Notes under the pieces: model-generated
The model's database searches: none
Told to the model about the DNA's origin: nothing
The model's input: only the letters and a program-made list of their open reading frames with translations
From: Mytilus californianus
Taxonomy: Eukaryota > Mollusca > Bivalvia > Mytilida > Mytilidae
Length of the DNA: 64,000 bases
Assembly: GCF_021869535.1 (NCBI RefSeq)
Contig: NW_026262690.1
Coordinates: 84,675,995-84,739,994 of the forward strand
Direction of reading: 5' to 3'
Shown here: positions 11,801 to 26,800 of the stretch, in pieces
Position numbering within the stretch: the stretch's first letter is position 1
Layout: each line of letters begins with the position of its first letter
Position numbers and translations under genes: made by a program

Positions 11801-14800
11801 TAAGCAACACGAACCCCACCAAAAACTGGGGGTGATCTCAGGTGCTCTGGAAGGGTAAGCAGATCCTGCTCCACATGTGGCACCCGTCGTGTTGCTTATG
11901 TTATTACAAATCCGGTAAATAGTCTTAATTCGGTAAGTCACATTTGTGAAAAGGGAGGGTATTGTAGTTACAACATAAGGAACATATCCGATATCATCTG
12001 TGAAACAGTTATTCCATAACGGTCAACCGACTCGTGATGGTGTCTGTAAAATTTACGAAGGGATGACTTCAACTTCACCATTTGGAACTCTTGGTTTAAT
12101 AGCTTCCTTGTGAGCAGCAATCCTCTATCAAGGAAATCATGATAGGAAACACAAGCCCGGGAATATCGTATCAATTGGGAGATATATACTCTGTATGCAG
12201 GCGCTGCTGGAATGTTGCTACATAGAAATGGAAAGTTCACAATTGGGAAGCTGAAATCATCTCTTTTGTCGTAAAGTTTTGTTTTCAACCAACCCTCATT
12301 GTCAATTTCTAGATGTAAGTCAAGATATGAGGCAGACTTAACTGTATCTGTAGTATCCTTTATCTCTAGTTCGATGGGATAGATTCGTTCAACATAGTCA
12401 CTAAATTTTGTATTATTTAGTGAGAGAACATCATCTATATAGCGGAACGTAGAGTTAAAGGATATTGCTAACTTCTTATCTTTCTTCCTAAGAAGTTCCT
12501 GTATGAAGTCAGCCTCATAATAATAAAGAAACAAGTCGGCAAGAAGAGGGGCACAATTGGTTCCCATTGGAATTCCGACAGTCTGTTGAAAAACATGTCC
12601 TCCAAACGTAACAAATATGTTATCAATCAAGAAATCAAGCATCTTGATAATGTCAGTTTCAGTGAATTTTTTGTTTGAATCAGAGTGATTCGATTTATCC
12701 CTCCCCAAGACAAGATACTTGTATCTACGTTCGCCATTCTTTTTAATGAAACAAAGTAATACCAACTATTTCAATTTGTCTTTTAGTTTGGAATGTGGAA
12801 TAACCTATACACAATATTCATTACCACAAAACTAAGATCAAGTACAAATTTTTTGTTTCCGTTTTCTAACTTTAGTTTGCCTAAACCAAATGTTATGAAA
12901 CTTATACACAATGCTTATTACTACATAATACAGATTAAGTACGAAATTTGGTGGCGACACTTTTACTATTCTTGAGTTATGTCCCTTTATAAACATAAGA
13001 ATTGCTGAATTTTTCGTTTCCGTTCTCTAACTTTAGTTTGTCTCAACCAAATGTTACAAAACTTATACACAACCGTTCTAAAGTTATGAGTGTTTACAAA
13101 TAGAAAAATTACTGAATTTTTAGTTTCTGTTCTCGACTTAAGTTAGCCTCAACCAAATGTTATGAGACTTACACACAATGCTTATTACCACAAAACTCAG
13201 ATCAAGTTCAAATTTGGGTAGCGTCACTTTTACCGTTCTTCAGTTATGTCCCTTTATAACTTTATATGATGTGCAAGCGGGGGCTTCATTTGTGTTTTTA
13301 TACGACCGCAAAAAATTTTTTGTGGTCGTATATTGGTATGACGTTGGCATCGTCGTCGTCGTTGTCCGAAGACACATTGGTTTTCGCACTCTAACTTTAG
13401 TTTAAGTGAATGGATCTCTATGAAATTTTACCACAAGGTTCAATACCACAAAAGGAAGGTTGGGATTGATTTTGGGGGTTATGGTACCAACAGTAAAGGA
13501 ATTAGGGGCCAAAAAGGGGTCAAAAATAAGCATTTTTGTAACTTCCAGACATAACTTGTGTGTTAGTGTATGGATCTCTCTGAAATTGTACCACAAGGTT
13601 CCATATCACAAAAGGAATGCTGGGATTGATTATGGGGGTAATTGCCTCAAAATTTTAGGAATTAGGGGCCAAAAAAGGGGCAAAAAACAAGCATTTTTCT
13701 AGTTTCATGACAATAACTTGTGTGTAAGTGTATGGATCTTTCTGAAATTGTACTACAAGGTTCCATATCACAAAGGGAAAGCTGGAATTGAGTTTGGGGT
13801 AATTGCCGAAACGTTTAAGAATTGGGGGCCAAAAAAGGGGCCAAAAAACACATTTTTCTAGTTTCCAGACAATAACTTGTGTTCAAGTGTATGGATCTCT
13901 CTGAAATTGTACTGCAAGGTACCATACCACAAAGGGAAGGCTGGGATTGATGATGGGGGTAATTGCCTCAATATTTTAGGAATTAGGGGCCAAAAAGGGG
14001 CAAAAAACAAGCATTTTTCTAGTTTCAGGACAATAACTTGTGTGTAAGTGTATGGATCTTTCTGAAATTGTACTACAAGGTTCCATATCACAAAGGGAAA
14101 GCTGGGTTTGAGTTTGGGGGTAATTGCCCGAAACGTTTAGGAATTTGGGGCCAAAAAGGGGCCAAAAAACACATTTTTCTAGTTTCCAGACAATAACTTG
14201 TGTTCAAGTGTATGGATCTCTCTGAAATTGTACTGCAAGGTACCATACCACAAAGGGAAGGCTGGGATTGAGTTTGGGGGTGATGAATCATAAGGGGGTT
14301 CAAAAAATTTGGGGGGGGATTTTTTTTTTTTTTCCTTTTTTTTCTTTTTTTCCTTTTTTTTTTCTTTTAAAATTTTCCATTTTAAGTTGGTTATTTCTGA
14401 TTTATATTTAAAAGCAAATAATAATGATATGGTAGGAGATACACACCAAACAGGATGTGTAAATTATTATATAATAAGTATTGTGCAATAGCAAGAAATT
14501 TTCAATTGCACAGTATTGCACAATAGCAAGAAATCTTCAATTGCACAGTATTGCGCAATAGCAAGAAATCTTCAATTGCACAGTATTGCGCAATAGCAAG
14601 AAATATCCAATAGCACAATATTGCGCAATAGCAAGAAATTGTCAATTGTACAGTATTGCGCAATAGCAAGAAATATTTAATTGCACAGTATTGTGCAAAA
14701 GAAGATACTTCGCATAAATTGCTTATTTCTTGACCAATTTCAATGGGGTTTTATTCTTGAATTCTTGGTGTTCTTTAATATGCTGAATATAACCGTGTAT

Positions 14801-17800
14801 TTAGTTTTTGGATTTTGGGCCCCGTTTTTAAATTGGTCCACATTGAGGTCCAAAGGGTCCAAAATTAAACTTTGTTTGATTTCATCAAAAATTGAATTAT
14901 TGGGGTTCTTTGATATGCCGAATCTAACCGTGTATTTAGATTCTTAATTTTTGGTTCCGTTTTCAAATTGGTCTACATCAAGGTCCAAAGGGTCCAAAAT
15001 TAAACTTAGTTTGATTTTACCGGTAACAAAAATTGAATTCTTAGGGTTCTTTGATATGCTGAATCTAAACATGTATTTAGATTTTTGATTATGGGCCCAG
15101 TTTTCAAGTTGGTCCAAATCGGGGTCCAAAATTAAACTTTGTTTGATTTCAACAAAAATTGAATATATGGGGTTCTTTGATATGCTGAATCTTACCATGT
15201 ATTTAGATTTTTGATTTTTGGGCCCCGTTATCAACTTTGTCCACATTGAGGTCAAAAGGGTCCAAAATTAAACTTTGTTTGATTTCATCAAAAATTGAAT
15301 TCTTGGGGTTCTTTGATATGCTGAATCTAACCGTGTATTTAGATTTTGGATATTGGACCATAATAGGTGAATGTCCAATTTAAAATTTTTTAGTTCTTAT
15401 ACCACATTCATTCTGTGTCAGAAACCTATGCTGTGTCAAATATTTAATCACAATCCAAATGCAAAGCTGTATCAAGCTTGAATGTTGTGTCCATACTTGC
15501 CCCAACTGTTCAGGGTTCGACCTCTGCGGTCGTATCAAGCTGCGCCCTGCGGAGCATTTTATTGAAGTTTAGAAGGAAAAAGAGAGATTTTTATTTACCG
15601 TCATTTCAAATTTTTATAGTGAGCAAGCCAGAAGAAGAATATATTTTTTTCCTGCCGGGTATTTAATTGTATGTCTCATAATGCTTTACATTTCCTTCTC
15701 TAAAGTTTTCATAACCAAATACTATCTATTATGTTCTTGAAAAGACCTTTTTTTATCTCTTTGGATTTTTCTTATGGGATATAAATAAAAAAAATTCTAC
15801 TCGTGTAGAAATCTTAATTATTTATAAATTTTCCATAATTTTCCAGGATAAATTAACACCAGAACAAATGTATAAATTCCTTCATTTAGACATCTGTCCA
15901 ATACTTATTGGCAGGAATCTTGTACAAAGTGTTTTTGGATAGTAAAAAATCAAAATAATAGTTATTAATGAACTGATTTATTTATTTATTGATACTGTAG
16001 TTTGATATCTTATCCAGTATTCCAGTTTCAATATTTTAAATAATTTTAAAATATTTCCCTAGTTTATGAATTTTTTGAAATATTTGATTTCAATTTTCAC
16101 TATATCACTAGATTTTTCTATATCCACAGTATTCAGTGTAAAGGGGCATTGGCTGTCAAATTCATGTTCACCAATTTGAGTAAATTTCTCATATTTGATT
16201 TATAACATACTAAAATGTATATCCAAATAACAAAAAGTATAATAAACAATTAACAATGCATGGACTCAATGATATGTATCAGCATTTGGTGTGTATTCTT
16301 GTCTAGACGTCATCTAATTAGAGAGATGAACTCCAAAGACTGCCGTCATATAACCCATATAAACATAAATATAAATATAAATAGATAATGACCACGTGCT
16401 ATTGGATTTTTCTAAGTCTGTTTGATTTCATATTGTAGGTTAAAAAGTATGCTTGTCATCGTTTTTACCTGTATAAGAATGATTTTTTGTGGATCGATTC
16501 AGTCACTTTCAATGTTGACATTCTTTTCCTTTTAATAGATGAATACATGCACAACCCATCTCCAACTAAAGGGTTAAATTGAAGGTCACATGAATACAGA
16601 TTCAATGAGGTCAAATTATTCACTTGCAAGTGAATAATTCATCATCAGTGTTTCTAAGCTTATTTTGACAAAATTGAACAAAGCTGGCTGCTTAAAGTAA
16701 AAGCGAATATTTATTTCATTATTTCACTTTCATTAATGATTGAAAAAAAAAAAAATCATGTTTTATTTTTTTTTATATCTCGTTGCTAATGCCCCTTCAA
16801 TTTCTCGAGATATATATCCCAATTAAACAGGTGCAAAGTCTGTATATTAGATCCATCACATGTAAAATAATTATCATCACTTTATGAATTCTTTGGAATA
16901 TTTTTCACTATATCAACGGTATTCAATATGTATTTCCCATAATATATATCCCAATTTAACAATATCTTAAATGTTATAATGATTATTTCCAACATCACAT
17001 TTAGAACTGTTATCCTCACTAAATGAATTTTTTGGAATGTTTTACAATATTCACTCTCCCCCCCCCCCCCCCCCCCCCCCCCCCTTTTACGCCAAAAAAA
17101 AAAAGAAAAGCAAACAACATCACAATGACAAATCATTTACTTCAATTTATTAATAAAAACAAATTAATAAAATTTGTTAATACAAGGGAGACTTCTATAT
17201 GAATTTTTTTAAAGCTTTTAAACCTCTTCCTTATATGCAAGGGCATGTATTTTTGCACTTGATTTTTCTCCTACACATTCTCTGCTTCCAATAAACATTG
17301 TTCTCTTGTTGCTAGTCGCAATGCTATAAGGAAGTTCAATTCCAAGGTCTGTACAATGAATGAATTTAATGCACAATGCATCATTGTTCAGGAGGTATAA
17401 CATCCTGGTATTTGTGTCTATGACCAAGGCAGAGTTACAGGATACTTTAGTTATGTCACAGGGTTTGAAGGGAAAGTCTTTGGTATTTATGTCCGCATGA
17501 CCTTTAAATACACCCTTCATTGAATCATCCGGTCCTATAACCACAACTCGACCATTTTGATTTTCAGAGGTGCAGTCAATCACATATATTGTTCCTGTAT
17601 GGTCCGTGGTTATTTTGAATGGATAAGAAAACAAATTGTTATTGTAAGTTTTAATATGGGTTCCTTCCATATCCATAACGATCACTTGTCTAGGTCCAAT
17701 GATGGGAAATACAGGTCCAAGTTTGCGAACTCCAACTAATATTTTATCATCATGCGAAACATGAACACATTTTATAATATGTGGTGACACATCGAATTTT

Positions 17801-20800
17801 GAAATCAACTGTTTTGGTTTTTTATGTGGAATAACTTTAAGAGTTGTTTCTAAGGTTGCCAAAAGTAGGTCATCTTTTGATGTTATGGCCATATCATAAA
17901 TCTTAATATCCTCCAAGGACTGGGTAGTTTTAAAAGAACGTTCATTCCATTTGACGTTATATAACTTTTTAGATTGATAATCCCCTATCCAAAGTGAACC
18001 GTCAGCTTTGCAAGCAAGTTCATCAGTTGCCTTAAAGTTGGTTGTGTAGTGTTTTTCAACTTGAAAGCATCTATTAATGTTTTCATTGTGTTTATTGGTT
18101 GTTTCTTGTAAAGTTCCATGAGATATAGTGCTAGGAGTGACTTCCCTTGGAACATATGACGGAAGATGAGTGTAGGATGTGTTGATAGGTCTTATTTTAG
18201 TGTTTGGTGATTTCTTTATGTACTCAGCTGTTAAGAATATGTCTTTTGCATCAAGGGATTTTAAGACTTTGTTGTATTCTGTGTTTTTGATTTCTAGATT
18301 TTGAGTTTCCCTTTTTCCATGATCTACTTCGTCTTTGATTGACGAAAAGAAAATATTCCATCTTAGGTCTAGATCACATAAGAGCTTTTTAGTATGCTTA
18401 TCAATAAGATCTTTAAGATCTTGATCTCTCTGAAGTATCTTCTGTTTCTCTGCTTGAAATTTTTCATTTTCGTCAGATGTAAGAACTTCAAGAGTTGACA
18501 TACCTGTTGCAAGATTTAAGACCTCTATATCAAGTTTATAATTTGTTTTCGTTATTTTTCCTATGCTATGAAAGTAACCCTCTTTTATATCAACCACCTC
18601 ATGTTTGGCTTTGTGATTTTTCTTAATGCACTTTTTACATACGACGGTTTCACATGTTTTACAGAATCGTTGGCAGGTATTTTCTGGATGTTCTTTGCAC
18701 ATTATATTCGAAAGATCTTTTTCGATTTCCAGATCTTTTATCTTAGCTTTTCCGATATCCTCGATAGCAATGATCTTGTGTTCGGCTGACGATATTAATT
18801 TCTGATGAATTTTACAACATTTGGTACACAGATAAGAGTTACATTTTAAACACTTCCATTGAATTTTGTTTTCATCACACAATTCACACATTTTTGGTGC
18901 TTGTGATGCCGATGCCATGATGATTGAATTTTTGTGACACCTTCCCACTACCGTAATATGTTGTAACTATTGAAGCAGCCTTGAGCAGTTATGTCATATT
19001 TCTTCTTAAAATCTGAATAAGTATTCTTTACTGTTATATATCTTGACATGAATGAAATTTTGGATCCTTAGGATTATCAAAGATAACCAGTTTTTAATCA
19101 TTATTATAGTGATTTTAGTTCCACCTAATTCTCCTTCCTGTTATATAATATTATAGTCCTAGTGCAATTATGTAAATATACCTCAGGTTGCAAACTATTT
19201 TTGAAATCTGAATATTATTAAATATCCTCGACATGAATGGAAGAATTTTATTACATTTTTTTTTAAATGTATTTAAAAAGTTATTCAACCTGTCTTTCTA
19301 ACAAGGATTTTTTAGAATTAACTAAACACATTCAAGTGATGTATCAGTATGTTTAAAATCCATGAAGAAAATTTAAAGTCCACATTATTTCACCAGTTAT
19401 ATGTGTTTTATTGTTGTTTTTTCCCTCTCTCTTTTTGGTACAGTGATTCATAATCGATAGCTAAATTTAAATATCACAGAAAAAAGGTCTATTTAAAAGT
19501 GGTTATTAATCATTGAAAATTTCCAAACCAATTATTTCAACAGTTTTTGTCGAGCCTGCGACTTTTGTCGCAGAAAGCTCGACATAGGGATAGCGATCCG
19601 GCGGCGGCGGCGTTAGCTAACTTCTTAAAAGCTTTATATTTTAGAAGATGGAAGACCTGGATGCTTCATACTTTGTATATGGATGCCTCATGTTACGAAG
19701 TTTCCGTCAGTCACATGTCCAATGTCCTTGACCTCATTTTCATGGTTCAGTGACTACTTGAAAAAAAAGTTCAGATTTTTTGTAATGTTAAATTCTCTCT
19801 TATTATAAGTAATAGGATAACTATATTTGGTATGTGCGTACCTTGCAAGGTCCTCATGCCCGTCAGACAGTTTTCACTTGACCTCGACCTCATTTCATGG
19901 ATCAGTGAACAAGGTTAAGTTTTGGTGGTCAAGTCCATATCTCAGATACTATAAGCAATAGGTCTAGTATATTCGGTGTATGGAAGGACTGTAAGGTGTA
20001 CATGTCCAACTGGCAGGTGTCATCTGACCTTGACCTCATTTTCATGGTTCAGTGGTTATAGTTAAGTTTTTGTGTTTTGGTCTGTTTTTCTTATACTGTA
20101 TGCAATAGGTCTACTATATTTGGTGTATGGAATGATTGTAAGGTGTACATGTCTAGCTGGCAGGTGTCATCTGACCTTGACCTCATTTTCATGGTTCAGT
20201 GGTCAAAGTTAAGTTTTTGAGTTTTGGTCTTTCTTTCTAATACTGCATGCAATAGGTCAGCTATATTTGGTGTATGGAATGATTGTAAGGTGTACATGTC
20301 TAGCTGGCAGGTGTCATCTTACCTTGACCTCATTTTCATGGTTCAGTGGTCAAAGTTAAGTTTTTGAGTTTTGGTCTTTTTTTCTAATACTATATGCAAT
20401 AGTTCAACTATATTTGGTGTAAGGAAATATTTTATGATCTATATGTCAGTCACGCAGGTTTTATTTGACCTTGACCTCATTTTCAAGGTTCATTGCTCAG
20501 TGTTAAGTTTTTGTGTTTTGGTCTGTTTTTCTTAAACTATAAGCAATAGGTCAACTATATTTGTTGTATGGAAGAATTGTCAGCTGTACATGCCTGCCTA
20601 GCATGGTTCATCTGACCTTGACCTCATTTTCATGGTTCATTGGTCAATGTTTAGTTTACTTGGTTAATGTTAAGTTTATGTGACAGTTGTAATAAAGCTT
20701 TATATTTAGGACTATCAACATAATATCAATGATTAGTAAAGAAGGCGAGACATTTCAGCGTGTGCACTCTTGTCTAACTTTAGGTCCATGAAGTTTTGGG

Positions 20801-23800
20801 GCAATCCTAAACATAGGTGTTGCTTTTCCGGCTGCATAGGCATCAGCAATTGTTAAGTTTGGTGCTTATGTCAGTTTGATAGGAATTATGACAGGCAATA
20901 AATATATGTTATTAGTCCCCTACCGACGAAGTCGAAGGGGAATTTAGGTTTGCACTCCGTCTTTCTGTTTCTTTAAAATTGAGAATGGAAATGGGGAATA
21001 TGTCAAAGAGACAATAACCCGACCAAAGAGCAGACAACAGCCGAAGGCCACCAATGGGTCTTCTTTGTCTGTCTGTCTGTCCATCAGTCAGTCCGGCAAA
21101 TCAGTTTTCCACACTTTTTTTCTTCGTGCTTGAAGATATTGATTTGAAATTTGGTATATAGTTTTATCTTGACAAATTACAGATCAAGTTCGAATTATGT
21201 TCCGGTCTGATGATTTTGTGCAGAGTTGTGGTCCTTGTTTAATAAAAAGTATGTTACCCTTCAAATTTGATTTGAAGTTAAACTCTTATTTAAACTTGGA
21301 TCAGTTTTATTAGTATAGAAGTACAAAATTTGGAATTATTCTTTATCAGGGAGACTATTCCAATCAAATCTTTTTGACACCTGGATAGTACCTCTATTTG
21401 TGTCATATATGTTCAGCCTAAAAAAAGCTTTTTGATTATTATAGTAGAAAAGTAGTAAAAAGGGAATATTGTGCTACCAACAATGTAACTTAAAAATTGT
21501 ATTTTATTGAGTATTTCAATTTATTGTTTCAGCCTACACTAGAAATCCCTAAAAAATGTTATCCTACAAATATTGATGAATTTTCTGCAAAGCTCTGTTT
21601 ATGTATCTTCTTAAAACTAATAATATCTTTATCTAGAAGACATTACTATTACTGATTATTGTTATATATTTTCAGTTTGGCAATTCATCCTGATAAAGTG
21701 AGAGTAGCCACTGGTCAAGTTGCTGGCCATGACAGAAAGGATTCTAAGGTCAGTATTTACCTTTTATTTGTTTTAACAAAATTTCTTGGATTATTTATGG
21801 TTAAATTTACTTATTTTTTTTTCTGAATTTCATGGACTTTTTAATGGTTGAAGAAAATTATGTTTCAAATACTTAATTTCAGGAATTTATCCTTTACTCC
21901 TGTCAAGTTTACCAGAAAGGACAAGGTATAAAGTATAGGGTTCATTTTTCTGCACCTTGCATATTTAAATAGCAAGCATTTCAAGATTTTGTGGTGTTCT
22001 GCAAAAATAACATAGTATAAAGTAACCTTTTACAGATGGATATTTTTTCAAATTTAGTCGGAAGTAAAGTATTTGTTCATTTTTTTCAAGGCTTATTTTA
22101 ATATAAGAAGACACAAAATTGTGAAAAAGTCACAGATTTTATCCAACTTTTTTTCCCTAAGATTTCATAGGATTTTATGAAACTTGGAATGTTGCTTCAT
22201 CATGATCAAAGGATATCATCTGGATCAAAATTTTGATATATTTTTTTCTCCATTTTTTCAACTTTAATGATTGCAGTTAACTTTAAGATACAGTTTGGGT
22301 TTTAAAGTTTTTTTAGGCATCAATAACTATATCAGACCTTCATGGAAATTTACAAAGCTTTGATTCAATCTTCTTCATAATCAAGAGAGGAGCCTGAACA
22401 AAAGCTTGATTCCTTCTTAGTAAAAAATTCTTTTTATATATTTCACTGATAAATAGACTTGGTTTTTTGACATTTCACATTGGGCTTCAATTTGACAGCC
22501 ACAGAGACCCTGCGGTTTTTCGACAGTCAACATTCCACTTTAATTTGACAGTCACAGAGACCCTGCATAGGGTTCTGTGTTTATTACCGGTACAGTTATA
22601 ATGTGCCTAGTTTACTTCAACCAACAAAATCCACGAAATACCTATTGCTTGAATGATGACAAAACCTTTCTATTTTCCAAAAACTGACTTGTAATGGGAC
22701 AGATCATTTCTCTTGACTCAGTACCTTTATTTAGTTCCTGTTCTGTTCTGTACTTTGCTTTCTTTGCTACTTTCCGCAAATGAAACTATGAGTAGATTTA
22801 TTTTATTCAAAAAGGATAACTCTTGACTTAGTTACTTTTATTTCATGTTTAAATAATTCTTCTTAGTTGCTTAGTTATGTTTCTATTCTTTGCCTTACTC
22901 TTTACTTTGCTCTTTGTAACATGCAAATTAATATTTCAATTAAATATTATTTTTGCCTTTTGTTTTAATATTTTTTTATTTCATGTTCAGAAAAAGAAAG
23001 AAGAGTCTGATAAAAAGGTAAACAGCACATGAGTGCACATGTAATATTGTTTGTCACCTTTGTGTATACATTTGTATTAGCACATATGTAGAAACAGTAA
23101 TTATACTTATAATGTTATACATGTGATATTGTTTGTCACCAGTGTGTGTAAATTTGTAATAACACATATGTAGACTAGGGAATATATTTATGTTAGATGC
23201 ATGCCACTCATCCTTGAATCAAAAGTTTCGTTATACCCTTGATAGATGAAAGATCTATATAGGAAACAAAAATCATGTGTGTGTGTGTTGTGTTATTTAT
23301 AATCATCTGTTTGTGTATCTGTTGATGTGTCTAATAGCAAAACATTGGAGTTGTTTAAAGAAGAGGAGGGGAAGGAGGGGGTGTTATCCCAAATTCCTGA
23401 AAAAATACAGCATTCTTTTCAAGAACCCCGAAAAAAAAAATCTTTTAATTCCCAAGTCCCGATGATGGTAAATCCACAATAATAAAGGCTCAAATCCTGA
23501 ATTCCAACAAAAATAAAGCCCATATCTAGACCTTTTGAAAAAATGCCCTTCAAAGAACACATATCACACTGAATAACAAGGCTAAAAGTTCAAAGATGAA
23601 GTATGTAACATGTTAAAGCAAAAACAATAAAGACATAGTGCTTCCATATAGCTATCTACATGATCTATTATCTCTATATGGCAAACAGTTGTAGACAGAA
23701 GTTTTATTTATTATTAGACTACAATACTAACAAAGGTGTGAATACATTCTGAAGAAATGCTCAGAAAAGTGTAATTATTGTTCATTGTTATAGCTCAAAG

Positions 23801-26800
23801 CTCATCTTTTTAAAGTTTTCCTTGTCAGTTTTGCTTAAATTTGTACGAAAATAATTTTAAAATCCTTGTAGTGCTGGAATCACATTTTAGGGGTCACCTG
23901 ACTTGAAAGAAATGCTGCATTGTACATTTCTTTGATTTTTATAGCAGATTTTCAATAAAATATTCCTTTATATTCATTTAGACAAAAGCTGAATGTCTTT
24001 TTTTGTAGATCTGTATTTACTGAACATTGGTGATCAACAAATTGTTTCTAAAAAATTATTTAAACTTTGACAGTCTTCAAAACTATATCATGATATAAAT
24101 GTTTTTTTCCCTGTAATTTTTCTAATTGACACTATTTAAACATGAACCATAATGTAAAATTTTACTTTTCAGCCACATGTTCGTATCTGGCACTCTACTA
24201 GTCTGAACACACTGCATGTCATTGGGATCGGGGACTTTGACAGATCTGTCTGCTGCTTGTCATTTTCAAAACAGGTAAGATTTTGTTTTTATTTTGCATG
24301 ACCAAAGACCAATAAACTTTCCCCCTTAATTGGTGTACTTTCTCTGTCATTGCATCCATCCTTCTTTAGTCAATATTTTCTTGTGTCAGAGAAACACTCT
24401 ATTTAAATTTAACAATTTAAATGCAGATGTGTTTCTTATAATTAACTGAGTTTTGTTACTTCAGACTAATTAATCACCAGTTTGACTGTCAGCAAATAGT
24501 TAAATTTGAGTCTGTAAGAAGTATGCTAAAATATCTTGCCATGTGTTGTCACTTTGTTGCTGAGCAAGCAACCAATATGGTCACTGTTTTTCTGATTAAG
24601 TATTTCATTGTTGCCTTTAGGAAAACTGTTGAAATTTTTTTCTTGAAAAGGTCTTAATTCTTGAAATCAAATATGATAAATTAAGTCTTCTGAAGATCTT
24701 TTTGAAAGAAAAAAAAGTTCCTTGATAAGCAGATGCAAGACAATATAGAATCTAGTAGGATATTTCTTTTGTTGAGTATTTGAGAGCCATAGGACACAAA
24801 GGTCATGTTTGATGGTTTCATGCAAATGCTAAGTTTTCTAATCTTACCTTTTTAAGATACAAAATTTCCATATAGTTATGATTGATTTGTTGGAGAAAAA
24901 AACACACACATTGTGATAAAACAAATTTATAACAAGTTGCAATTAGAATTTAAAACAGAATCATTTTATTGTAAGGAATGCTTGGACTTTGCGTTTAATC
25001 AACCACAGAAAACCAGTGATTATTTTAAGCAACTGTTTTTTTACTTATTACAGGATGGCGGAGCTAAATTGTGTGTTGTTGATGAAAGTAATGAACATGA
25101 ACTGTTTGTGTATGACGTGGAGAAAGGTCGCAAGCTGGCTAATACTAAAGTAAGTATTCTGTAAAATTGTTCTATATTGTATGAATAAGTGGGATTTAAA
25201 ATGTATATACTATAAATTCAGAACTTTTTGTGATGTTTTTATTTTTTTGAAAATGCGATTGGATAGGTTTTGTAAAATGAAAACTTGCATTCTATATCAC
25301 GTATAATTTGATGGCATGATTTGTATGCAGCATTTCCTAATGTTCTAATAATTTATCTCACATTTTTGTCCTTTTTCCAACAATTGCAATAATAATAAAA
25401 CACACACGCATTTCTAAATGGACAGTATATGATTACATTTTTTACAACATTTATAGTGTTAATAGAGTATGAAAGCTTAATTTTTTGCTGATTTTGAATG
25501 AAGCATGGAATTATTGAAAGTTTGCTTTCAGTCAATACTTATACAACTGTAAAATTTGAGAAAACAAATAGCATTCAACTATATAGAAATTAGAATAGAC
25601 AAAGAACAATTTGTTAACTGATATCATTTTTTGAAAAGTTCTAATACAATAATTGAATATGAAAAATTCTTGGATAAGAAGAGATATTAGGGTAGATGGT
25701 AACGGGACAACAATCTTGAGGAATAGAAGAGTTATAAAAATTAGTGCTTTAGTTTGTTATACAGCATCAGTAAGTCCAATTGGTGCCTAAACTTCAGTAG
25801 TCATAGTCTTGAAATTTTAAAAGTATGTGGAGATGCTATCATCTTACACAGCTGAAAATCGTATGGGATTTCATTGTTATGACCTCACCGTAGTGGAGGG
25901 GGCATTAAGAGTTACCCTTGTCCATCCGTCTGTCCATCCGTCTGTCCATTGCATACATCCCCAAAATAGGTTTCTGTTCTCTAACTTTAGTTTGCCTCAA
26001 CCAAATGTTATGAAACTTATACACAATGCTTATTACCACAAAATATAGATCAGGTTTGAAATTGGGTGGCATCACTTTAACCTTTCATGAGTTATTCTCT
26101 TTTATAAATTGAAAAATTGATAAATCTGTCGTTTCTGTTCTCTAACTTTAGTTTGCCTCAACCAAATGTTATGTCATGCACATTTACAAGTGTGGGCATC
26201 TGTTGCCCATAGACACATTCTCCATTTATTAGTCATTATAAAATTCATTCTTTGCTATGCCTTTGTTGAAAATTAGGTCAGAGAGATTAAATCATGTATT
26301 ATTCAGGGTTAAATTTTTAATTGTAGACTAGTGCTAAACAACTACATATCACAGAGTATTGATATTTTGTTAAATAACACATTTCTAGTATACTTTTATA
26401 CTGCTTCAAATTGTCTGCTTTGGAAATATGTCATCACTGAGTAATATATTCAGAAATTGTGTGAGAATTAATTTGATAATTGTTCCAGCCATTTATTAAA
26501 AATTACCCTATGTAATTGATTAAAAAAAACTTTTTTTTTGAAAAGAAGTTCACTAGTTTGTGTTTTGAATTTTGTGTTTTCTCAACTAAGTATCTTTAAT
26601 TTTTAGTTCATTTTATTCATGATTTGACTTACCTTTTAGGGTAGTCAAGATCCAGTATTAGCAGTAGAATTTCACCCATCAGAACCAAATAGTATAATAG
26701 ATGTAGGCAAAGGACACATACAGTTCTGGACTTTGGAATCTGGAAAACTGACTAAAAAAAGTGGCGTGTTTGACGTAAGTCATTGCGTGTATGATGTAAG

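Noticed and set aside
17057..17136. Glycine-rich minus-strand frame
   Set aside because: Made by the poly-C tract; no independent support.
18918..18948. Upstream ATG extending the TRIM-like protein by ten residues
   Set aside because: The extension MGRCHKNSII is absent from both paralogues, which start at the conserved MASA; it reads into the 5' flank.
24913..25164. 83-codon frame starting MIKQIYNKLQ that runs into an EML exon
   Set aside because: Only the part from 25054 is exon (acceptor ttacag just before it); the upstream part is intron sequence read through in frame.
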